DNA of 64,000 bases, taken from NCBI GenBank assembly GCA_964494345.1, contig CAZBSI010000013.1:9650-73649 (forward strand), given 5' to 3'. Of the stretch, positions 27,737 through 36,277 are shown one piece after another. The notes below the pieces were generated by a model. The model saw only the letters and a program-made list of their open reading frames with translations. It had not been told where the DNA came from and searched no databases. Each line of letters starts with the position of its first letter. The stretch's first letter is position 1. The DNA comes from DTKD01 sp964494345 (lineage in GTDB: Bacteria > Armatimonadota > UBA5829). Position numbers and translations under genes: made by a program.

Positions 27737-27770
27737 ATTGGATGCTGAAAGCATAGAAAACCGCTGCTTT
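27737..27770 (+). repeat. 34-bp repeat with internal hairpin, copy 2
   Basis: This second copy has the arms GAAAGCA and TGCTTTC extended to seven pairs. A 60-codon minus-strand frame overlaps it (27572-27754), but its composition and lack of context do not convince me that it is a gene. Confidence 0.5.
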
Positions 27771-28125
27771 CTACGTTAGTGACAACAATCGGGGTGCACT
27801 GCATATTTGTTACACGTGTACCCCGACCTCAGCAAAAAGGGAACCCTGCAGGTTTGGCAAAAGCACTAAGATTTTTCCAAACAGCCGTTCTGTGCCGCCC
27901 TCGCCAGGAAGGTTCTGAATGAGTCCAGCCAGGGACCCGGATATAGAAGTGCTTAACGAACTGGAACAGCAGCATGGTTGGCAAGTTGGCAAGTGAAGAG
28001 TGTCTGGTAGTTGGTAGTGGTCCACGTTCTGCGAACCTGAGGGAATAATGTGTGCCAGCACTGCAGACAGTAGTTTGGCTGGTAAGCGACCAGGCCTGTG
28101 GTTACGATCCATCGCATCACCTAAC

Positions 28126-29463
28126 CTATTCAGACAGCAAACTGGAGAATGGGCGGACTGTGCTTACCTCGACTTTGGTTCCATTCGCATCCGCAGCCTC
28201 TACAGTGAAATGGAAGTCAATGTAAAATTTCAGGCCCTTACCCTTCACCAAAGACAGCTCGGGGGACTGGTTCTGTGTGCCGACTAGCTCGTCTATGAGC
28301 TTCCGTTGGCTATCCGTGAGCTCATCTTGTGTCAGACGCATCTCATGATCATACAGAGACTGCCGCTGTTTGGTAGTTAGGCTGTCAAGCAGCGCAGCCA
28401 ACTGTCTCATATCGGATGCAACTCCTGCCCAGCCGGAGCTGTCCGGAAGCTCTGTTTCCTTGGGAGTCAGTAGATTCCGCTCCGATAACACCGAACCGAA
28501 CACACGCAGCCGCACGTCAGGATGGCTACCCATGATCCTTTTCAGTTGCTCAGAAACAAGATCGCTTCCGATACCCGTGAAATCCACTATATAGGCGCGT
28601 GATAGCGGGGTACAGGTAACATACCAGCCTTGCTGCTGGGCCATGGCTTCGTACCACTTGTGCAATTGCATCTGCTCGTGCTGAATAGGAACTGACAGAT
28701 CGGGAGGTATCCCGGTAGATTCTGGAGACGCGTCTATATCCGTATCGTCGGTCGGTGCGTAGGGCACAAGTGGAAGGGTCATGAATCTGGATATCGACGA
28801 ATTCGCGGGACGATAGATACCAAGATGAGTACCTACGAAGAACAGTATATTCGTCCCCTTGGCCAATTTGCCATTTCGGAGGACGTCAGCGCTCAGGCGC
28901 TTTTGGCGATCTGCCTCTGTCAGTACTCTGATGACATATTGTCTCTGGACTTCGCTCAAGCTGTCTGCGTTCCGGTAGCCTGCCAACAGATCCTTACCCG
29001 AGATCGGCGGCAAGTCACGCACACGTTCTTGACCGTGGTATTCCCTGAGAGTCTCTACGGCAAACTCGGTCCATCTGAGCGCTTCGCCAAAGCTCTGCTT
29101 CTGTGCAGCTCGTGCACGGCCAGTCACCATTGATCTCAGATAGCCACCTCCTGCTGGTGCCAAGAACAGCTGGCCGTCCGAGAACTCTCGGACGGCCCAC
29201 CCGGAGGAAAAAGCCAGACCTCGGACAAGATCACTAGCCTTCACATCGCCATTCGCAAAGACTGAGACATCCGGTGCCTCCAACTGCTTAGAGCAAGCTA
29301 TTCTGACACCGACATCCCTCTCGCGCACTAGCTTAAGTATTTCATCATCAGTCTTGATATCGCGCCACGATGCTACCATCGGGCTCACAGGTTCACTCGC
29401 CATCATCGGTAAGCAGAACAGCATTGTGCAGATCAGGGCGCATAACAAAACGTAGAGTCTCAC
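28126..29463 (-). CDS. Exported protein of unknown function
   Basis: The start is a GTG at 29463 with AGGAGG eight bases upstream, giving 445 residues. The N-terminus VRLYVLLCALICTMLFCLPMMA is a clear signal peptide. After it, DDEILKLVRERDVGVRIACSKQLEAPDVSVFANGDVKASDLVRGLAFSSGWAVREF resembles the short secretin/TonB-type N-terminal fold (STN-like), in which a peptide is compared with an ideal one. The rest is helical with many Gln and Leu and has no catalytic motif that I recognise. It stands alone between decayed sequence and the HTH genes. Function unknown. Export to the cell envelope is likely. Confidence 0.75.
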   Translation of the reverse strand: MRLYVLLCALICTMLFCLPMMASEPVSPMVASWRDIKTDDEILKLVRERDVGVRIACSKQLEAPDVSVFANGDVKASDLVRGLAFSSGWAVREFSDGQLFLAPAGGGYLRSMVTGRARAAQKQSFGEALRWTEFAVETLREYHGQERVRDLPPISGKDLLAGYRNADSLSEVQRQYVIRVLTEADRQKRLSADVLRNGKLAKGTNILFFVGTHLGIYRPANSSISRFMTLPLVPYAPTDDTDIDASPESTGIPPDLSVPIQHEQMQLHKWYEAMAQQQGWYVTCTPLSRAYIVDFTGIGSDLVSEQLKRIMGSHPDVRLRVFGSVLSERNLLTPKETELPDSSGWAGVASDMRQLAALLDSLTTKQRQSLYDHEMRLTQDELTDSQRKLIDELVGTQNQSPELSLVKGKGLKFYIDFHFTVEAADANGTKVEVSTVRPFSSLLSE

Positions 29464-29550
29464 GGTACCCACCTCCTGACGAGTCTTTGGTCGACCGATA
29501 CGCACCGGCTAACCAGACTAGGGCAACTCCAAAGTTGACCTGGCAAGTTA

Positions 29551-29736
29551 TTACGCAGTCAACGCCTGCTCTACATTTGCAGGAAGCATATTTTCCAGCG
29601 CCTTAACAGGCACCAGCAACCTCTTGCCGATCTTGACCGACGGAATCTCACCGGAGCGAACGGCCTCGTAAGCCGTGTTACGACCAATGCCCAAGACTTT
29701 CGCAGCTTCTTCGACGCTATAAGTTAACTTGTCCAA
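29551..29736 (-). CDS. Excisionase-like helix-turn-helix protein (HTH_17)
   Basis: This 61-residue protein is a single MerR-like winged helix of the excisionase/HTH_17 type: LTYSVEEAAKVLGIGRNTAYEAVRSGEIPSVKIGKRLLVPVKALENML. AAAGGAGAAA precedes the ATG. Such proteins bind DNA and often direct integrase-mediated excision or act as small regulators. It is a clear paralogue of the product at 30110-30283, and both lie beside a broken integrase, so a mobile-element origin is likely. The 29737-30109 gap upstream holds no further gene, only the terminator of the next unit. Confidence 0.85.
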   Translation of the reverse strand: MDKLTYSVEEAAKVLGIGRNTAYEAVRSGEIPSVKIGKRLLVPVKALENMLPANVEQALTA

Positions 29737-30062
29737 TACTATTTCTCCTTTATCTGCTGGTTCATACCAAGCAAGTGCTACTTCTGGTAACTGAACTATC
29801 CAATATGATTATATACACGAACCGACAATTTACGTGGTACCTTTTGAGATTTTTATTATTCTGTACTGAGATTGCTGGCTGAGAGCAGGAAGGAGATACT
29901 GAAATATGGCCATATAGTTAAGTCGATGGGCAAACTGCTTACTAGTGGCATAGACAATATGGTGCAAAAAGCTAATCACCCAGCGCTGCCAGGCAAGGAT
30001 CATTTAATCGGCAAAGGAGATCATTGATTCCGCGCTAGGGTAGTCAGCGCAGATTATCAAAA

Positions 30063-30093
30063 ACAAGAGGCCCCTGCCTGGATGGCGGGGCCC
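30063..30093 (-). terminator. Rho-independent terminator
   Basis: Minus-strand hairpin GGCCCC-GCC / GGC-A-GGGGCC with a five-base loop (stem 30092-30069), followed by CTTGTTTTTG. It terminates the HTH gene at 30110-30283. Confidence 0.7.
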
Positions 30094-30109
30094 CGTGTTT
30101 CATTGTGGG

Positions 30110-30283
30110 CTAAGCCATATATTCTGTTGGCTTAGGCTCGAACATCATCTCGATCTGCTTGCGACTGATCAGAATGCGTCCACCAATCCGAATGCTTGGA
30201 ATGATGCCGCGCCTGATCGCCTCGTAGCAGGCGTTAGGAGATATACCGATAAGCTCGGCAGTCTCCCCAACCGAAAGTGTCAT
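30110..30283 (-). CDS. Second excisionase-like HTH_17 protein
   Basis: The supported start is the ATG at 30283 (57 residues), preceded by AAAGAG. A longer frame up to 30472 overlaps the integrase remnant on the other strand and shows no protein-like composition. The sequence MTLSVGETAELIGISPNACYEAIRRGIIPSIRIGGRILISRKQIEMMF is a MerR-like HTH_17 domain similar to the protein at 29551-29736. It lies 24 bp from the truncated integrase reading the other way. An excisionase or directionality factor of the former element is the most likely role. Confidence 0.8.
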   Translation of the reverse strand: MTLSVGETAELIGISPNACYEAIRRGIIPSIRIGGRILISRKQIEMMFEPKPTEYMA

Positions 30284-30307
30284 CTCTTTGTTATAAGTGC
30301 TGGGTAG

Positions 30308-31063
30308 ACCTGGTGGGCGGTTCCACACAAAGCATTTAATCATGCAATAATGACCGGTTTGATAGCTGTGAATCCTACCGACCGCGTGGAGAAACCGAAG
30401 CCACGTCCAGTAGAGCGCAAGGCTATGACGACACCCCAGGAAATAATCGATCTGTTTGTTAAAGTCCGGCACACATCATACTACCTGCCAATTGTACTTG
30501 CTGCAACCCTCGGAGCTCGTGCGTCAGAGATATTGGCACTGAACTGGGGTGATGTTGACTTCGACCGAGGTACTGTGACGTTTCGCAGAATGGTATCGCA
30601 GGACGCGAGCAACAATCCAGTCTACGAAGATCTCAAGACCGACTCCAGCCGACGCACAATACCTATCCCGGAATGGACGCTTCAAGAGCTGAAAACTCAC
30701 AAAACCGGATGGGAGGGACTGAGGGAGAAACTTGGGCCGGAGTATAATCCGGAGGGTATCATCTGCCCGAGACTCGATGGTAGTCTTCACAAACCCAAGA
30801 GCTTTGCAAGTTCTGTAAGGGACACGCTTCGGCGGGCCGGGTGCAGCCTGACGTTTCACGACCTAAGACACAGCCACGCCACTGTGCTCGCCTATATGGG
30901 CGTTTCATTTAAAGAAATACAGGAGAGATTGGGACACACCCTCCTTTCGACTACTATGAATATTTACCTGCATGCGGCCCCGAACATGCAGAAACGGGCG
31001 ATACAACAGTTCGACCAGCATCTGCAAACGGCGGCCTCCAACGACCAGACAGAGGGAGCTTAA
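30308..31063 (+). pseudogene. 5'-truncated tyrosine recombinase (phage-type integrase)
   Basis: The C-terminal catalytic domain is intact: GARASEILALNWGDVDF (first catalytic Arg), a beta-hairpin with LKTDSSRRTIP (Lys), HDLRHSHATVLAYMG (His-x-x-Arg), LGHTLLSTTMNIYLHA (His and the nucleophile Tyr). Homology starts before the first ATG at 30350: the open frame from 30308 reads HKAFNHAIMTGLIAVNP, matching the end of the core-binding domain of full-length integrases. The arm-binding and most of the core-binding domains are missing, so I call it a 5'-truncated remnant, although a short catalytic fragment could still be made. Its stop lies 7 bp before a recombination-site-like repeat at 31071. Confidence 0.8.
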
Positions 31064-31070
31064 TCTGACT

Positions 31071-31094
31071 TTGCTAACCGTTCTGTTAGCAATT
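31071..31094 (+). repeat. Left 24-bp direct repeat, putative recombination core site
   Basis: TTGCTAAC and GTTAGCAATT flank a six-base centre CGTTCT. The same 24 bp recur at 34758-34781 with one mismatch, in the centre (CATTCT). Inverted 8-bp arms around a 6-bp centre are the geometry of tyrosine-recombinase core sites. It sits just after the integrase stop. Confidence 0.65.
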
Positions 31095-31148
31095 GTATGG
31101 GCGCTGTTAGCTTCTCTGCTCGCGATATTGGGCATCGTGCCTTGCCTG

Positions 31149-31943
31149 TCAAACCGGCCATTTCGGTTGGGGAAGGCCACTGCGTGTTAGCAGTCCCATC
31201 TTTCGTGGGTCGCCATTGGCTATCCAGAGAGCCTTGTCAATCACATCAATAATACTCACGTGCGAGCTAATGGCGGCACTTAGGTCTTTCGCCACAGCCT
31301 GAAGAGCATCGCGTTGCTGGCTGGTAGCAGATTCCCAGCAGAATCGATAGAAATCAAGCAGGTTGCGGTAATTCGCGCCGTCGAATTGGGCGATCTTGTT
31401 TGCAGCGAAGCGCTCGGATGAACTGTCCTCCAGAGCAAAAGTGAAGTAACTCCACGTCTGTACCGACACTGCAACTTGCCAATCGTAGATAACAAAGCTG
31501 TCGGGAAAGCAAAAATGCATCCACTTCGTCAGCAATGAGTATGGGTGGTGTAAACCGGAACTCGACATATGCTGAAGTGTGCGGGGAATGAAAGCGGCAA
31601 TCGACTCGGCTTCGGCATCCGAACACTGGAGGATATCTGGCGGATCATTGCTCCACCAACCCTCGAACTGAACGGAGTCGAATGCGACCTGGGCCATGTC
31701 TTGTATCAGAGCCAGGGAATATCTTGTACGATAGAAAGCGTTCACGCTTCGCAACGAGCTATACGCGTTAATCGAACTGTCTGCTCCAACGGCATTCGCC
31801 TTCAGTTCCAAGCACTCATCGCGCATAACTTTCTCACCCTTGGCAGCAGATAGTAGGTACGCACGTGTTTGTCCAGCTATCGCACTCTCGATAGCATAAT
31901 CGATAAACTGAACCGCCGCGTGAGGCGGGATGATATTAGCCAT
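31149..31943 (-). CDS. Hypothetical protein inside the repeat-flanked cassette
   Basis: I choose the ATG at 31943 (264 residues) because AGGAGGAG lies at good distance from it; the ATG at 31949 directly abuts that site. The protein is soluble and helical. A central block LTKWMHFCFPDSFVIYDWQVAVSVQTW resembles a motif seen in several uncharacterised bacterial proteins that read roughly LSKWLHFLFPDxFPIYD, but I cannot attach a function. It is the third gene on the minus strand of the 3.7 kb cassette, about 180 bp after the OLD-family gene, and its stop lies 55 bp from the left direct repeat. Toxin, sensor or accessory nuclease roles are all open. Confidence 0.7.
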   Translation of the reverse strand: MANIIPPHAAVQFIDYAIESAIAGQTRAYLLSAAKGEKVMRDECLELKANAVGADSSINAYSSLRSVNAFYRTRYSLALIQDMAQVAFDSVQFEGWWSNDPPDILQCSDAEAESIAAFIPRTLQHMSSSGLHHPYSLLTKWMHFCFPDSFVIYDWQVAVSVQTWSYFTFALEDSSSERFAANKIAQFDGANYRNLLDFYRFCWESATSQQRDALQAVAKDLSAAISSHVSIIDVIDKALWIANGDPRKMGLLTRSGLPQPKWPV

Positions 31944-32122
31944 TGACATCTCCTCCTAGATAATAGTATCGGGTGAAAGCCCACTGCAATCAAGGGTTCT
32001 CCGCATCTTACGTTGTATGGGGAAAGGGGTTTCCGAGACAATGTAATCCAACAATGCCTGCTTCAACGAAATGCCACTTCTATTAGGCGACGATTATTAT
32101 TCACTGCATATCTCCATTCACA

Positions 32123-34126
32123 TCAACTGCCAAAGGATGCGTTGATAGCACCCACTAGCTTGCGAGAATACTCGCGTGTAACTTCCGGTAGTTCATCTAT
32201 CTCGGCCATAGTAACCAAACGCTTACGTATGATCTTGGCAACCGACCCCTTGTTGAACTTGATACCAAGATCGTTCAAGGCACGCTCTACACGTTTGCAG
32301 ATCATACCTTTGCCAACGAGTTTCAGCTTCTTCTGACCTGCGTTCGTTATCTGCTTTCCATAGGCTTTCTGAACACATTCGAGGTAGAAATCGTCAGTGA
32401 AGAGATCCTCTATGGCGAACTCATCAGCTTTGGATTCCGCGGCGTCTTTGATCCCGATGATCTTGGCGTTCGTATCGGAATAGGTCGTGATCCATTTCTT
32501 CAGGAGAGCATCCCTGCCGTTATCTCCAGCCTGGTCACTGTCAAATAGGACCGTGACGCTAAGTCCTTGACCAACCATCAGGGTTGCAATGTAGGCCGCC
32601 TCGGATGCTCCCCCGGCTGGGGTTACGAAGACGTCTTCGAACAACCCTTGCTCACCCGAACGTTCGAGCAGGTTGGAAAGCTCTGTAACAATCCAATAAT
32701 CATCGACTCCCTCGACGACGAGATTCCTTTCGGCGAGCAGGTAACTGGAGCTGCCACTCATCCCGAGTGCCGCTTGAAGCACAAACCTTGCTTCAGGTTG
32801 GCTGCTGACTATGTCCTCAGTAACCGTTGTCTTGCCATCCTTATCGGACATGACCCTTATCCTATCCGGCTCCCGCAGGTCAATCATAAACGGCAGATGC
32901 GTAGTATAGACAAGAGTGTTCTGGCGAGCATATTCCTCGAGTCGTCGCAGCAGGTCTTTCTGTGCGTCAGGGTGTAAGTGGAGGCCTGGTTCATCGAGAA
33001 GTAGGACGCAGCCCTCAAAGGTGCCGTCGGACTCATACATAAACATCAGGTCGAATGAGAAGAACCACTGAAAGCCTCGAGACCGTTCTTCAAGCTTTAT
33101 CAGTGAAGGGTCATCCTCATCCTTGACGAATGTATAGAAATGAGGCCCATCGGCCCGCAACTGAACTTGGTATCGGCGCTGCCGCCACCTATCGCTTATC
33201 GTTTTGGTCAAAGTTGCCGAGGCATCGTCAAGGTCATACTGCCTCTGCTCTCTTTCACCCGCTGCTGCCTTTTCCACCTCTTCATCAAGGTCGAGACCCG
33301 CAAGCTCCATTATCATAATCAGGGTCTGGTCCTCTTCCGTGAGTGCCTCTCGATCACGTCGATCTTTTACCAGGTCAAGCTGGGCACTGCCTGTGAACGA
33401 GCGGTAATCGGACATATAGAGGAATGTAGGAATATGCTTGAGCACGTACTGCCTGATCTCTGCCTCTGTGGATGTTGCGGAAGCAAGATCTTGAGCTATC
33501 TTCGACAGCACCGCTGGATAGTTCCCGATGAACTCTGTCTTTGCATCCGCCTCATCCGGGAAGATAGACGGCTGTTGGTTCAGTTTGTCTATGTGCTGAT
33601 CACAGAGGTTAGGGATGGAGGAGTATTCGCCTCTGAGCGCCATATCAAGTGCTTCCTGGCGGCACTGATCGACTGCTGTCAGAAACTCCGATGTCACCCC
33701 CTGTGGTGGGCACGATATCCTGGCACATAGTTGCTCGATCAGTTCATCAGACGCTTTGGTGACAGCCACAGGAACAGGAAACGAAACTGCGAGTTGGCCG
33801 CCATACGTCCTGCTGACTTCCGCGTAATCAAGGCTATCGATGTTGCTGCAGCGTTGCCTCAGTTCCGCTTTTTCTTGATCGTCGAACTCGAATCTGACGC
33901 TGCAGACGACCTGGTCGTTGTCGCGCTCCGCACGCCGACCGCGCGGCCATTCCTGATCCATAGAATATGGCTCAGGCTTGAACGGATTGAACTTGTGCAG
34001 TGCCGTTAGCAGGGTCGTCTTGCCAGACTCGTTCTTTCCAACTAGCACGGTCAGTGGTGACAGCCTGACCCAACCGGAGTCCTCAATACTCTTAAACATT
34101 TGAACTCGGAATTCGATTGGCTTCAT
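32123..34126 (-). CDS. OLD-family ATPase/Toprim endonuclease
   Basis: This 667-residue protein has an ABC-type ATPase N-terminal half: Walker A GKNESGKTT at about residues 30-38, signature and Walker B around VLLLDEPGLHLHPD at about 375, then the H-loop TTHLPFMIDL. A C-terminal Toprim nuclease domain follows, with LVVEGVDDYWI at about 470 and VLFDSDQAGDNGRDAL at about 525. OLD proteins are ATP-regulated DNA nucleases. GajA of the Gabija defence system belongs to the same family. Its start overlaps the upstream DUF3883 gene by four bases (ATGA), so the two are co-translated. No UvrD-type helicase (GajB) is nearby, so this is not canonical Gabija. Confidence 0.9.
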   Translation of the reverse strand: MKPIEFRVQMFKSIEDSGWVRLSPLTVLVGKNESGKTTLLTALHKFNPFKPEPYSMDQEWPRGRRAERDNDQVVCSVRFEFDDQEKAELRQRCSNIDSLDYAEVSRTYGGQLAVSFPVPVAVTKASDELIEQLCARISCPPQGVTSEFLTAVDQCRQEALDMALRGEYSSIPNLCDQHIDKLNQQPSIFPDEADAKTEFIGNYPAVLSKIAQDLASATSTEAEIRQYVLKHIPTFLYMSDYRSFTGSAQLDLVKDRRDREALTEEDQTLIMIMELAGLDLDEEVEKAAAGEREQRQYDLDDASATLTKTISDRWRQRRYQVQLRADGPHFYTFVKDEDDPSLIKLEERSRGFQWFFSFDLMFMYESDGTFEGCVLLLDEPGLHLHPDAQKDLLRRLEEYARQNTLVYTTHLPFMIDLREPDRIRVMSDKDGKTTVTEDIVSSQPEARFVLQAALGMSGSSSYLLAERNLVVEGVDDYWIVTELSNLLERSGEQGLFEDVFVTPAGGASEAAYIATLMVGQGLSVTVLFDSDQAGDNGRDALLKKWITTYSDTNAKIIGIKDAAESKADEFAIEDLFTDDFYLECVQKAYGKQITNAGQKKLKLVGKGMICKRVERALNDLGIKFNKGSVAKIIRKRLVTMAEIDELPEVTREYSRKLVGAINASFGS

Positions 34127-34758
34127 ATTTTTCCCATCTCCCTGTTTTTGTCCGCTATACTCGTGTTATATGCCGCTTGAAGTCTGCATCTTTCGCGGCA
34201 TTGTGCAACTACCCTTAGCGGAGATGCAGATTCCTCCGCGATACACTTAGCAATACCTTCAAGACCATCGTTCCATCTCATTCTAGTCACCCTCCGCAGC
34301 AGCAAATATTTCGGTTTCTGTGTCTTAACTCCACAAAGAGCCTTCACTAGTAATTTCCCAAGCAGAGCCTGCACACGCAAGAGCCTGGGATAAGCTGTGG
34401 CACAATCATACATAACATAAAGCCAGTGCCCATCTCGATGGTTGCAAGCCTTCACCCATTCGTTTTCTGACAACTCAATCTCACCGATTCTAGCACAACC
34501 CTTGACTTCAAGACAAAGCTTCTTGCCATCCGGACGGTGCACCAGTAAATCGAAGCCCGGATATTCGCTCAGCCCAGCCGCAACTGCAAATTCAGCAGTC
34601 GATACATCGGTGACCGTTGCACATAGTGCTTCCTCATAGGGCCACACGACGCTGACAGCGATCTGCTCGTTCTCAGCATCGTATCGCTTGATCTCTTTGG
34701 AAACCGGCGCTCCATTGTTTAAGAGAACCCTTTTCCAGAGACGACGAGAATCTGCCAT
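34123..34758 (-). CDS. DUF3883-type nuclease-like protein
   Basis: The start is the ATG at 34758 (211 residues). The frame can be read from a TTG at 34779, but that lies inside the direct repeat. The central block FDLLVHRPDGKKLCLEVKGCARIGEIELSENEWVKACNHRDGHWLYVMYDC matches the DUF3883 (NO VEIN C-terminal) pattern, a PD-(D/E)XK-like fold with Asp, then Glu-x-Lys. Such domains are frequent in restriction and defence genes. It forms a two-gene unit with the OLD-family protein through a four-base overlap, which makes a joint anti-phage role likely. The start codon touches the right-hand direct repeat, so the gene begins exactly at the cassette edge. Confidence 0.78.
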   Translation of the reverse strand: MADSRRLWKRVLLNNGAPVSKEIKRYDAENEQIAVSVVWPYEEALCATVTDVSTAEFAVAAGLSEYPGFDLLVHRPDGKKLCLEVKGCARIGEIELSENEWVKACNHRDGHWLYVMYDCATAYPRLLRVQALLGKLLVKALCGVKTQKPKYLLLRRVTRMRWNDGLEGIAKCIAEESASPLRVVAQCRERCRLQAAYNTSIADKNREMGKI

Positions 34759-34781
34759 TGCTAACCATTCTGTTAGCAATT
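34758..34781 (+). repeat. Right 24-bp direct repeat, putative recombination core site
   Basis: Same sequence and orientation as 31071-31094, except for the centre CATTCT in place of CGTTCT. It is followed by further GTTAGC motifs at 34805-34812, 34818-34825 and 34862-34868 and an inverted CTAAC at 34873-34877. These could be integrase arm sites or an operator array for the DUF3883-OLD operon. Confidence 0.65.
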
Positions 34782-34895
34782 TTACTGGATCGTCCCGTAG
34801 ATCATGTTAGCAATCCGTTAGCAGTTTTGTTTTATTGGAGGTCTTGGCCAGGCCATAATTTGTTAGCCAGACCTAACATTAAGCACAATATATAG

Positions 34896-34979
<84 letters not shown>

Positions 34980-34993
34980 TTATTGTTTGAGGT

Positions 34994-36229
34994 TTAAGAC
35001 GATGCTGCCTGTTGTCTTTTCAGGACCTCTGCCAGTTCCTTCATAAATAGCGCTGCGTCCGTGATGACGCCAATCGCCTGTTGTGTGCCCCTGTCGGCCA
35101 GTTTGGTGCATACGGCTGGGTTGATGTCCACACAGACGACTCCTACCTCAGCCGGCAATAGATTTCCCGTCGCAACTGAGTGCAGAGTCGTCGCTACCAT
35201 TATCGCTAGGCCGATTTCCGGCACGTATTTACGCATCGCGTCCTGAGCTTCGAGTGCGTCTGTTATGACCTCCGGCAGTGGGCCATCGTCGCGAATTGAG
35301 CCGCACAGGACGTAAGGGACACCCTTGAGGACGCACTGTCGCATAATTCCCTTAGTCAACGTGCCCTGATTAACCGCCTCGGCGATGCTGCCTATTCGGC
35401 GAATCTCGTTTACCGCTCTCAAATGATGTTCATGGCCGTGCGGGGCCGGGGTTCCCTTTTCCAGGCTTACTCCAAGAGCGGTGCCGTAGAATGAATACTC
35501 GATGTCATGCAGTGCAAATGCGTTTCCGGCGAATACGACCTCTATCCACTCGTCGCGAATCATTTCCTCGACAGCAGCCCCTGCGCCTGCGTGCACTATC
35601 GCCGGGCCACCTACCAACAGAACCTTCTTGCCCAGCTTTTTGGTCTCGCGGATCCTGTTTGCGACCTCTTCGACCATTAAAGTCTTGGGTTTCTCGCTGG
35701 ATACGGCGCTGGTCATAAACTCAAATGACCCGGACGCGCTGGCCCGGCGGGGAGTCTCCACCCGAATGCCGTCATGACCGACAACGACCATCTGACCGCG
35801 CTTCGCTCGGCACATGGGGATGATGAACGCCCGGCCGTCCTCGTAAGCGATACCGCAGTCCATCTCCATTTGTTCAATGGGTATCCATAGGCCGGCGACT
35901 CTTATGCTGGTGGGCAGGTTCGTTGTACAATAGAACCCCTTTGGCAAAACGCCATCTTTTTCACACGGCTCCAGGTGCGCATCACGCAACTCAATCCTGT
36001 GTGCGCCTTCCTTTTCGATAAAGCCAAGGACCGAATCCAAAACGTCTGACGCAGGCGCGGTGACTCTAATGCGAGCGCAGGACTCGTCGTTGTTGGTCCT
36101 GCCAACCTGCATTTCCTCTATCTCGAACTCGCCGCCAAAAGACAGAATGCCGTCCAGCACCCTGGCAAGCGTGTGCGTGTCGATGATATGTCCTGTAAGC
36201 TCAATTGTCTCGGAAACCATTACGGCCAC
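34994..36229 (-). CDS. LOR/SDH-domain protein, archaeal-type ornithine cyclodeaminase homologue
   Basis: This 411-residue protein matches the TIGR00300/LOR-SDH family along its length. An N-terminal regulatory-looking domain (ELTGHIIDTHTLARVLDGI) leads to a segment rich in conserved small residues (CTTNLPTSIRVAGLWIPIEQMEMDCGIAYE) and a nucleotide-binding half (GKKVLLVGGPAIVHAGAG, MVATTLHSVATGNLLPAEVGVVCVDINPAVCTKLADRG). Related proteins include archaeal ornithine cyclodeaminase and the C-terminal part of cyanobacterial arginine dihydrolase/AgrE, which make proline from ornithine with NAD. The same reaction is likely here but not certain. It lies 14 bp from the tRNA-Leu gene and 48 bp after the helicase gene, on the same strand. 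Confidence 0.8.
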   Translation of the reverse strand: MAVMVSETIELTGHIIDTHTLARVLDGILSFGGEFEIEEMQVGRTNNDESCARIRVTAPASDVLDSVLGFIEKEGAHRIELRDAHLEPCEKDGVLPKGFYCTTNLPTSIRVAGLWIPIEQMEMDCGIAYEDGRAFIIPMCRAKRGQMVVVGHDGIRVETPRRASASGSFEFMTSAVSSEKPKTLMVEEVANRIRETKKLGKKVLLVGGPAIVHAGAGAAVEEMIRDEWIEVVFAGNAFALHDIEYSFYGTALGVSLEKGTPAPHGHEHHLRAVNEIRRIGSIAEAVNQGTLTKGIMRQCVLKGVPYVLCGSIRDDGPLPEVITDALEAQDAMRKYVPEIGLAIMVATTLHSVATGNLLPAEVGVVCVDINPAVCTKLADRGTQQAIGVITDAALFMKELAEVLKRQQAASS

Positions 36230-36277
36230 TCATGGATTGATATAGACTGATAGTGTACCAAAGCAGCGGATAATGCG

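Noticed and set aside
27572..27754. 60-codon minus-strand frame (LDHPNIDKWKFAGTNLMNLADPDYCQA end)
   Set aside because: Looks partly protein-like, but it overlaps a 34-bp repeat and lacks a ribosome binding site. I could not support it as a gene.
27810..28112. Minus-strand 100-codon open frame before the exported protein gene
   Set aside because: Cys/Ser/Leu-rich stretch without conserved pattern or ribosome binding site, in a repeat-containing spacer.
32123..34758. Canonical Gabija (GajA plus GajB)
   Set aside because: The OLD-family protein fits GajA, but the partner is a DUF3883 protein with no UvrD/Rep helicase motifs.
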